From DATBHZ01 sp036557185 (GTDB taxonomy: Bacteria > Actinomycetota > Acidimicrobiia > IMCC26256 > JAENVU01): 6,019 nucleotides of DNA. Positions 1 through 5,230 of this stretch are shown piece after piece. The position numbers and the translations under genes were made by a program. The DNA lies in contig DATBHZ010000187.1 in NCBI GenBank assembly GCA_036557185.1, positions 1 through 6,019 on the forward strand, in the 5' to 3' direction. A model generated the notes under the pieces. The model made no database searches. It was given only the letters and a program-made list of their open reading frames with translations, and was not told the origin of the DNA. Each line of letters opens with the position of its first letter. The stretch's first letter is position 1.

Positions 1-397
1 CGCGCCCGAGCCGTTCACCTTCATGTCGATGCCGCCCGAGGAACGCGAGAAGTTCACCGTGCGGCGGCGCGAGGCGTACAAGCAGAACGACCGCGACGAG
101 CTCGTCCAACGGTTCCAGGAGAACAACCACGCCATCGAGGCGGTCATCACGATGGAGGAGGCACTCGGCGCGAGCGGGAGCCCGCACCCGCAGCTCGCCG
201 CGAACGGAATGGTCGTCACGGTCGAGGATCCGCGCCTGGGCACGACCACGCAGATCGGCGTGCCGATCAACCTGCTCGGCACGCCCGGCGGCGTGCAGGG
301 GCCGCAGCCCGAGGCCGGCGAGCACAACGACGAGATCCTGGGTGAGCTCGGCTACTCCGAGGCCGAGATCCGTGTCATCGCCGGAGGCGCCAGGTGA
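1..397 (+). CDS. Class III (CaiB/BaiF) CoA-transferase, C-terminal fragment (5' end outside window)
   Basis: The reading frame is open from the first complete codon at position 2 to the TGA at 395-397, so the gene starts upstream of the window. The ATG at 23 is probably internal, because in-frame coding-like sequence (APEPFTF) precedes it. About 131 residues are visible. They match the C-terminal part of CaiB/BaiF proteins: a segment with GMVVTVEDPRLG, then TPGGVQGPQP, and a tail with DEILGELGYSEAEI. The next protein has the equivalent TPGKVQGPPP and REIMQGLGYDDAEV, so the two genes are homologous. The family moves CoA between carboxylic acids, or racemises alpha-methylacyl-CoA. The catalytic aspartate lies in the missing N-terminal part, so activity and substrate cannot be judged. 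The gene overlaps the next by four bases (GTGA), which implies one transcript. Family assignment is fairly sure; specificity is unknown. Confidence 0.85.
   Translation, partial: APEPFTFMSMPPEEREKFTVRRREAYKQNDRDELVQRFQENNHAIEAVITMEEALGASGSPHPQLAANGMVVTVEDPRLGTTTQIGVPINLLGTPGGVQGPQPEAGEHNDEILGELGYSEAEIRVIAGGAR
383..397 (+). promoter_or_regulatory. Shine-Dalgarno and GTGA stop/start overlap between the two CoA-transferase genes
   Basis: GGAGG at 383-387 lies six bases before a GTG at 394-396. The upstream gene's TGA is at 395-397, giving a four-base GTGA overlap. This ribosome site fixes the start of the second CoA-transferase and is the arrangement expected for translational coupling. Confidence 0.75.
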
Positions 398-1599
398 ACG
401 CTCTCGAAGGCGTCGTGGTGCTCGATTTCGGCCAGTACCTCGCAGGACCGTTCGGCCCGATGGTGCTCGCGGACCTGGGCGCCGACGTCATCAAGGTCGA
501 GCCCGTCACGGGGGACGGGATGCGGATGGCAGGGAAGCCCTTCTTCGGGTGCCAGCGCGGCAAGCGCGACATCGCGCTGAACCTGAAGACCGAGCGCGGC
601 CTCGAGATCGCGCTCGAGCTCGTCGCGAGAGCCGACATCGTGCACCACAACATGACGGCGGGCGTCGCCGACAAGCTCGGCATTGGCTACGAGGCGTGCA
701 AGGACGTCAAGCCCGACATCATCTACTGCAACACGTGGGCGTACGGCTACGAGGGGCCGCTCGCGCGCTTCGGCGGGCTCGATCCCCTCTACCAGGCATC
801 GGCGGGGCTCGAGTACGAGGCCGGTGCCGTGCACACCGGCAACGCGCCCTTGTACTACCGCTTCGGCATGTGCGACGCGGCCAACGCCATGCTCTCGATC
901 GTCGGCTGCCTCGCCGCGCTCTACCGGCAGCGCCGCACCGGCGAGGGACAAGAGCTCTGGACCTCGCTGTTCGACGGCGGGGCGGTCTTCGCATCCGATG
1001 CGATGCTCGTCGACGGCCGGGCGAACCCGCGGCCGCGGATGGACAAGGGCCTCCACGGCATCGACGCGTGCTACCGGCTCTACGAGACACAGGACGGCTG
1101 GATCCAGATCGCCGCGGTGCAGGAAGAGCAAGTCCGTGCTCTGTGCGCACTCCTGGGCACTCCGGAGACTGCAGATGACGCGCGCTTCCGCGACCCGGCC
1201 GCTCGCCGCGCCAACCGCGAAGCGCTCGAAGCCGTGCTCGAGCCGGCATTCCGGACGCGCACGAGCGTCTCCTGGACGCACGCGCTCGACGATGCCGGCG
1301 TGCCGAACGAGATTCCCGTCGACACGCTCGGCGGCGAGCAGGTGCTCTTCGACAGCGACAACGTCGAGCTCGGGATGGTCGCCGAGTACGAGCACCCGAC
1401 CATGGGCTCCATGCGGCAGTTCGGCGAGCTGATCCAGTTCTCGGAGACTCCCGGCAAGGTGCAGGGCCCGCCGCCGGTCTTCGGTCAGAACACGCGCGAG
1501 ATCATGCAGGGTCTGGGCTACGACGACGCCGAGGTCGACGCGCTCGCCGAAGAGGGCGTGCTCGGGCTGACGCCCGAGCCCTACCCGTGGACGATCTGA
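394..1599 (+). CDS. Class III (CaiB/BaiF) CoA-transferase, complete
   Basis: This 401-residue protein has the usual family length. The N-terminal Rossmann-like part carries VVVLDFGQYLAGPFG (7-21) and LADLGADVIKVEP (25-37), the CoA-binding signature region. RGKRDIALNLK (55-65) and GVADKLGIGYE (90-100) are also typical. GGLDPLYQASAG (127-138) places the likely catalytic nucleophile at Asp130, by analogy with the essential aspartate of formyl-CoA transferase. CDAANAMLS followed by LYRQRRTGEGQELWTSLFDG (160-195) is the conserved helix and strand of the second half. The tail ends with TPGKVQGPPP and a LGYDDAEV motif. The GTG start is supported by GGAGG six bases upstream and by the conserved N-terminus beginning at once. 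Known members act on oxalate, carnitine, benzylsuccinate or 2-methylacyl-CoA; sequence alone does not choose among these. The overlap with a paralog allows a two-subunit enzyme. The stop lies six bases from the convergent GAF gene's stop. Confidence 0.92.
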   Translation: MNALEGVVVLDFGQYLAGPFGPMVLADLGADVIKVEPVTGDGMRMAGKPFFGCQRGKRDIALNLKTERGLEIALELVARADIVHHNMTAGVADKLGIGYEACKDVKPDIIYCNTWAYGYEGPLARFGGLDPLYQASAGLEYEAGAVHTGNAPLYYRFGMCDAANAMLSIVGCLAALYRQRRTGEGQELWTSLFDGGAVFASDAMLVDGRANPRPRMDKGLHGIDACYRLYETQDGWIQIAAVQEEQVRALCALLGTPETADDARFRDPAARRANREALEAVLEPAFRTRTSVSWTHALDDAGVPNEIPVDTLGGEQVLFDSDNVELGMVAEYEHPTMGSMRQFGELIQFSETPGKVQGPPPVFGQNTREIMQGLGYDDAEVDALAEEGVLGLTPEPYPWTI

Positions 1600-1605
1600 C
1601 CGCCG

Positions 1606-2430
1606 CTACACGAAGTCGGCAGGATCCGCCGACTGCACGTCGAGCAGGAACACCGCAGCCTCGTACCGGCGGGCGTTCTCGATCGCGGCGGTCGCCGACG
1701 CGGCGAAGCGCTCCAGCAGCGCGCGTGATTCGCTGCTGAACGTGTCCGGCCGCTCGCTCGACACGCTGATCACTGCGATGAGCGTGCCGTCCGTCGCGCG
1801 CATCGGAGCGCACACGACAGCGTGACCGTCGCGGCTGAGCTGCACTGCAGAACGCTCCGAGCCGACCAGCTCCGCGAGCCCCGCGAGCTCGACCGGCTGG
1901 GCGGCGTCATCCGAGCGGCTCTCGCCCGGCACGAGCGTGCCGTCCTCGTCGGGGAAGTGGAGCACGCTGCTCGACGCGCCGAGCAGCCACCGCGCCTGGT
2001 CGACGACGCGACGGACCACCACGTCGAGCTCGAGTGACGTGTGCACCGCCTCGACGGAGTCCAGCACGAGCGCGGAGCGCAGCAGGTTGCCGGCGAGGTC
2101 CTGGTCGAGTCGTGCGATCTCGCCCGAGAGCTTCGTCACTCTCTTGAGGTGGCGCTCCTTCTCCCAGAGGTAGAACGCGATCCATCCGGTGAACACGAGC
2201 AACGCGACGCGCGCGACCTGCGGATCGATCCAAGCCTGCTGGCGCACGCTGGCCCACAGGTCGTTGGCGAGCGTGGTGACCAACAGGCCGATCACCACCA
2301 CCGCGCCGACGAACGCGATCTGGAGCCGACGGTGGAGGATGTCGATCTCGGTCGGCTTCTCGGTGCGGAGGTTCGCCTCACGCACCTCGCGGTTGATCTG
2401 TTGGTGGAGCTCGTCGAGTGTTGCCGTCAC
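1606..2430 (-). CDS. Membrane-anchored GAF-domain protein (two TM segments, no output domain)
   Basis: This protein has 274 residues. A polar N-terminal stretch (1-35) precedes a hydrophobic segment at about 36-55 (IAFVGAVVVIGLLVTTLA) and a second at about 71-89 (VARVALLVFTGWIAFYLW). A charged, probably helical linker follows (about 89-115, EKERHLKRVTKLSGEIARLDQ), then a GAF domain at about 130-255. GAF hallmarks are the entry helix (SLELDVVVRRVVDQARWLLGA), the core strand and turn VVCAPMRATDGTLIAVISV (205-223), and the exit helix with FSSESRALLERFAASATAAIENARRYE. Both ends probably face the cytoplasm. GAF domains bind small ligands or serve as dimer and signal-relay modules, but no histidine kinase, GGDEF, phosphatase or DNA-binding domain follows, and the chain ends about 17 residues after the domain. 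It could be a partner-dependent sensor or a remnant of a kinase. The GTG start is supported by GAGGGAG on the minus strand (2437-2443), six bases upstream. The ligand is unknown. Confidence 0.85.
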   Translation of the reverse strand: MTATLDELHQQINREVREANLRTEKPTEIDILHRRLQIAFVGAVVVIGLLVTTLANDLWASVRQQAWIDPQVARVALLVFTGWIAFYLWEKERHLKRVTKLSGEIARLDQDLAGNLLRSALVLDSVEAVHTSLELDVVVRRVVDQARWLLGASSSVLHFPDEDGTLVPGESRSDDAAQPVELAGLAELVGSERSAVQLSRDGHAVVCAPMRATDGTLIAVISVSSERPDTFSSESRALLERFAASATAAIENARRYEAAVFLLDVQSADPADFV

Positions 2431-2502
2431 GGAAGACTCCCTCGAGGGTCGGCAGCAAGGCCCCTGTCCTCGTGTTGTTATCGGCGCGCCGGACCCCCGC
2501 GC
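2431..2502. promoter_or_regulatory. Divergent intergenic spacer between GAF gene (-) and GNAT gene (+)
   Basis: This 72-base spacer must hold the promoter of the minus-strand GAF gene and possibly that of the GNAT/GH20 pair. It contains two perfect 10-bp palindromes: CCCTCGAGGG at 2439-2448, which overlaps the GAF gene's Shine-Dalgarno, and CGGCGCGCCG at 2482-2491. The only AT-richer patch is 2472-2482 (minus strand GATAACAACAC), the most plausible -10 area for the GAF gene. No convincing -35 element is visible on either strand. Operator function of the palindromes is inference, since short palindromes are frequent in GC-rich DNA. Confidence 0.4.
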
Positions 2503-3363
2503 TTGAAAGTCGATACCGTCCGGGCCGTGCCGGACGCCGCGCCCGAGGAACTAGACAGTTCGGCTCTGGGCCCCATCGCCTCGTTGTGCCGCAGCGCTGT
2601 GCTCGATCCGCCGCCTGTCCACGAGCTCGAGCGCGCGCTGTTCGCACCAGACCAGCCTGCGATCGTCCGTGGGGACCCAGCGGTCGGCGTCGTGGCGACG
2701 GTGGAGGGTGACGGCCGCGGATACGTCCGGCTGCTCGCCGTCGCACCGGATCACCGCCGTCGCGGCGTGGGACGCCGGCTCCTCGCGGCCGCGGAGGCGG
2801 ATGCGCTCGCACTCGGAACACGATCGCTGACGACCGGTGCCGACGCCCCCTACTACCTGTGGCCCGGCGTCGACATCCGCGAGCTGGGCCTGCTCTGCCT
2901 GCTCGAACGAGCGAAGTACGCGCGCGTCGAGACCAACTTCAACATGGACGTCGACCTCGCGGCGATCCCGGACGACCCGGGCGGGTGGTCGGTCGCGGAC
3001 TCCGGCGCGCGCGTCGAGCTCGCCGCGTGGTGCGACCGCTACTGGGCCAACTGGAGAGCCGAGATGCTGCGAGCGCTCGATCAGGACGGGCTCGTCATGA
3101 CGCGTGACGCAGACGGGATCGCCGCGGTGTGCGCATACGACGTGAACCGCGAGGGGCTCGTCGGTCCCGTCGCGGCGCGGCACGATCTCCTCGGGAAGGG
3201 TGCCGGCGTCGCGGCTCTGCTCGGTGCGCTGCATCGCATCCGCACCGCAGGCCGCACGCATGTCGAGATCGGATGGGTCGGGCCCATCGTGCCGTACGCG
3301 CGCGTCGGCGCGAAGGTGGGACGCGTCTTCTTCGTGTACCGCAAGGAGCTCACAGCGCCGTGA
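2503..3363 (+). CDS. GNAT-family N-acetyltransferase with two tandem GNAT-like domains
   Basis: From the TTG at 2503 this is 286 residues. The first domain (about 5-155) has a beta1-like TVRAV strand and a clear acetyl-CoA-binding motif A, LLAVAPDHRRRGVGRRLL (77-94), followed by YYLWPGVD (117-124). A second GNAT-like half (about 162-283) has LVGPVAARHDLLGKGAGVAALL (219-240) and a C-terminal strand region IGWVGPIVPYARVGAKVGRVFFVYRKEL. Each motif is in the place where GNAT proteins bind the pyrophosphate of acetyl-CoA; the second is looser and may be catalytically weak. Tandem GNAT folds are known, for example in mycothiol synthase MshD, but this is not assigned to MshD. The start is uncertain: TTG at 2503 keeps the first strand, while GTG at 2527 would remove it, and neither has a good Shine-Dalgarno. 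The gene overlaps the GH20-like gene by four bases, suggesting a shared pathway, perhaps amino-sugar acetylation (inference). Substrate is unknown. Confidence 0.85.
   Translation: MKVDTVRAVPDAAPEELDSSALGPIASLCRSAVLDPPPVHELERALFAPDQPAIVRGDPAVGVVATVEGDGRGYVRLLAVAPDHRRRGVGRRLLAAAEADALALGTRSLTTGADAPYYLWPGVDIRELGLLCLLERAKYARVETNFNMDVDLAAIPDDPGGWSVADSGARVELAAWCDRYWANWRAEMLRALDQDGLVMTRDADGIAAVCAYDVNREGLVGPVAARHDLLGKGAGVAALLGALHRIRTAGRTHVEIGWVGPIVPYARVGAKVGRVFFVYRKELTAP
3343..3363 (+). promoter_or_regulatory. Shine-Dalgarno and GTGA stop/start overlap between GNAT and GH20-like genes
   Basis: AAGGAG at 3343-3348 precedes the GTG at 3360-3362 by eleven bases, a rather long spacing. The GNAT TGA is at 3361-3363, giving a GTGA overlap. 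This supports the 3360 start and implies reinitiation by ribosomes finishing the GNAT gene. An in-frame ATG at 3393 is an alternative start with no clear ribosome site. Confidence 0.6.
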
Positions 3364-5072
3364 ACCTGTTGCCCGCCCCGCGCGATGCCGACATGAGCGG
3401 CGCGCTCGTCGAGCCGCGCACACCGAGGATCGAGCACGACGCGAGCCTGCCCGCCGAGGGGTACGAGCTGACGGTCTCCGAGAGCGGCGAGATCACGATC
3501 CGCTCAGCCGACCCGGCCGGCGAGCACTACGCCCGTCAGACCCTGTCCCAGCTCGAGCGGACAGGCGGCGGGAGCGTGCCGGTGGGCCGCATCCGCGACT
3601 GGCCCGACCTGCCGGTGCGTGCGGTCATGCTCGACATCTCGCGCGACAAGGTCCCGACGATGGCCACCTTGCGCGAGACCGTCGACCGGCTCGCCTCCTG
3701 GAAGGTGAACCAGCTCCAGCTCTACTCCGAGCACACATTCGCCTACCGGGAGCACTCGGTGGTCTGGCGTGACGCCAGTCCGATGTCGGCCGACGAGATC
3801 CGCGAGCTCGACGCGTACTGCGCCGAGCGGCACATCGAGCTGGTCCCCAACCAGAACTGCCTCGGCCATATGGAGCGATGGCTCGCGCACGAGCCCTACG
3901 CCCACCTCGCGATGGAGCCCGGCCCCGACAACGCGAACCCGACGCGGGCACGCACCACGATCGAGCCGACGCACCCGCAGACGCTCCCGCTGATCCGCAG
4001 CCTGATGCAGGAGCTGCTCCCCAACTTCGCCGGCACGCGCTACGTCCAGGTCGGTCTCGACGAGCCATGGGAGATGTCGAAGGACCGCATCGACGACTAC
4101 TTGGCCTGGGTGCGCGCGCTGCGCTCGATGCCGGAGATCGACGGACGCGAGATGCTCATCTGGGGCGACATCCTCGCCGGGAACCCCGATTGGATCGCCG
4201 CGCTGCCCGACGGCGTGACGGTCTGCGAGTGGGGCTACGACGCGGGCTATCCCTTCGACGAGCGCGCCGCGACGTTCGGGAAGTGCGATCGGGACTTCTG
4301 GGTTGCGCCGGGCACGTCGAGCTGGCTCACGATCCTCGGCCGTGTCACCAACATGCGGGCGAACTGCGCCGAGGCCGTCGATGCCGCGCTCGCCCACGGG
4401 GGCCGCGGGTTGCTGAACACGGATTGGGGCGACCAGGGGCACCTGCAGTACCTGCCGGTGAGCGATCCCGGCCTGGCGTACGGAGCAGCGGTCGGTTGGT
4501 GCGTCGACAGCAATCGTGGCATCGACCTCGCGGCAGCGCTCTCCGCGCACTGCTACGACGACGACACCGGCGTGCTCGCCGCGGCGCTCGTGAAGCTCGG
4601 CGACGCATACCTGCGCATGACCCCGCAGATGATGAACGTCTCGACTGCGACGCTCCACTTGTACTGGCCACAGCTCACGGTCGGAAAGTGGCCGCTCAGC
4701 GGCGCGACCGCGGGCGATTACGAGGCGGTGGCGGCAGTAGTGGACGAGGTCGGCTCGACGCTGCACGCGCAGCGTTCGTCGCGACCGGACGCGGCACTCG
4801 TCGTCGACGAGCTGCGCAACGCGATCGCGCTGGTCGGCCTCCTGGCCCGCGACGGCATCGCCCGCGTCTCGGGGGACGGGACCCTGCCCGGGATACCCGC
4901 TACGACGCGGGCCCGGCTGGCCGACGACCTGCGCCCGATCATCGACGAGCACGAACGGCTGTGGCTCGCGCGCAACCGCCCCGGCGGGCTGTCCGACTCG
5001 CGCGCGTGGCTCGAGCAGCTGCTCCACTGCTACGAGACCGGCACCGTCGAGCTCACCTGGGGCAGCCGGTAG
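3360..5072 (+). CDS. GH20-like glycosidase (beta-N-acetylhexosaminidase fold), cytoplasmic
   Basis: This protein has 570 residues. The N-terminal part (about 33-83, GYELTVSESGEITIRSAD then HYARQTLSQL and IRDWPDLPVR) resembles the small zincin-like domain that precedes the GH20 barrel. The barrel begins with VMLDISRDKVP (89-99), whose Arg95 matches the sugar-binding arginine of GH20 enzymes. ELVPNQNCLGHMERWL (160-175) aligns with the usual PEIDxPGH region, keeping His170 but lacking the aspartate and proline. YVQVGLDEPWE (228-238) aligns with the catalytic HxGGDE motif: the Asp234-Glu235 pair is kept, the His is replaced and one Gly is Leu. LIWGDIL (266-272), CEWGYDAGY (289-297) and LLNTDWGDQGH (351-361) match later barrel strands. 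The remaining roughly 170 residues are mostly helical and unassigned. No signal peptide or membrane segment is present, so it probably acts inside the cell, for example on imported or recycled amino-sugar glycosides. The DE pair suggests an active, divergent enzyme; the substrate is unknown. Confidence 0.83.
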   Translation: MNLLPAPRDADMSGALVEPRTPRIEHDASLPAEGYELTVSESGEITIRSADPAGEHYARQTLSQLERTGGGSVPVGRIRDWPDLPVRAVMLDISRDKVPTMATLRETVDRLASWKVNQLQLYSEHTFAYREHSVVWRDASPMSADEIRELDAYCAERHIELVPNQNCLGHMERWLAHEPYAHLAMEPGPDNANPTRARTTIEPTHPQTLPLIRSLMQELLPNFAGTRYVQVGLDEPWEMSKDRIDDYLAWVRALRSMPEIDGREMLIWGDILAGNPDWIAALPDGVTVCEWGYDAGYPFDERAATFGKCDRDFWVAPGTSSWLTILGRVTNMRANCAEAVDAALAHGGRGLLNTDWGDQGHLQYLPVSDPGLAYGAAVGWCVDSNRGIDLAAALSAHCYDDDTGVLAAALVKLGDAYLRMTPQMMNVSTATLHLYWPQLTVGKWPLSGATAGDYEAVAAVVDEVGSTLHAQRSSRPDAALVVDELRNAIALVGLLARDGIARVSGDGTLPGIPATTRARLADDLRPIIDEHERLWLARNRPGGLSDSRAWLEQLLHCYETGTVELTWGSR

Positions 5073-5088
5073 AACGCTTTTGCCCGGG

Positions 5089-5101
5089 CGGGCGTGGCCC
5101 G
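5089..5101 (+). terminator. Small GC stem-loop just after the GH20-like gene
   Basis: CGGGC (5089-5093) pairs with GCCCG (5097-5101) around a GTG loop, starting 17 bases after the stop codon. The stem is only 5 bp and has no T-run after it, so a role in termination or mRNA 3'-end protection is possible but weakly supported. Confidence 0.2.
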
Positions 5102-5117
5102 ACCGCGCCGGCCGCGA

Positions 5118-5160
5118 AGCGAGCGCCCGCGGCCCGGGTACCCCGGGCCGCAGCGAGCGC
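5118..5160. repeat. Perfect 10-bp inverted repeat flanked by 9-base direct repeats (terminator or REP-like element)
   Basis: GCGGCCCGGG (5129-5138) and CCCGGGCCGC (5142-5151) form a perfect 10-bp, all-G/C stem with a TAC loop. The hairpin is bracketed by two copies of AGCGAGCGC at 5118-5126 and 5152-5160. It lies between two same-strand genes, 57 bases after the GH20-like stop and about 80 before the SDR start. The stem would be very stable in RNA and could end transcription or block exonucleases, although no T-tract follows. The symmetrical design with flanking direct repeats also fits a dispersed REP-type intergenic element. One copy in one window cannot separate these options. Confidence 0.55.
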
Positions 5161-5230
5161 AGCCATCCAGGGAGGCGCAAGAGCGGGAAGCTCGTTGGTA
5201 CGGTCCACGCTCCCGACATCAGGAGGCACG
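5161..5230 (+). promoter_or_regulatory. Upstream region and Shine-Dalgarno of the SDR gene
   Basis: AGGAGG at 5221-5226 is a near-perfect anti-16S match four bases before the GTG at 5231, and it decides the start. TACGGT at 5199-5204 fits the loose actinobacterial -10 pattern TAnnnT and would give a leader of about 20 bases, but no -35 is evident, so the promoter is tentative. Together with the hairpin upstream this suggests the SDR is transcribed separately from the GH20-like gene. Confidence 0.45.

Noticed and set aside
23..397. ATG at 23 as a true gene start
   Set aside because: The frame is open back to the window edge with in-frame coding-like sequence, and the protein matches only the C-terminal part of CaiB/BaiF enzymes, so the gene begins upstream.
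352..1395. Long minus-strand open frame opposite the complete CoA-transferase gene
   Set aside because: It is rich in Arg, Ala, Val and Glu with no recognisable domain and lies wholly opposite a well-supported gene. Long antisense open frames are expected in GC-rich DNA.
2041..2502. Upstream extension of the GNAT frame
   Set aside because: The frame stays open but runs antisense through the GAF gene, and its translation has low-complexity Arg/Glu/His-rich sequence. The GNAT homology begins only around 2503-2527.
3129..3359. Upstream extension of the GH20-like frame
   Set aside because: It overlaps the end of the GNAT gene in another frame and reads as Arg-rich shadow sequence. The GTG at 3360 with an upstream AAGGAG is a better start.
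3504..5219. 571-residue minus-strand open frame opposite the GH20-like gene
   Set aside because: It has no motifs and its composition is typical of an antisense shadow, while the plus strand carries clear GH20 motifs over the same span.
3878..5230. Long N-terminal extension of the SDR frame
   Set aside because: It is an Arg-rich shadow of the GH20-like gene plus the intergenic spacer. The SDR fold starts at the GTG at 5231 right after AGGAGG.
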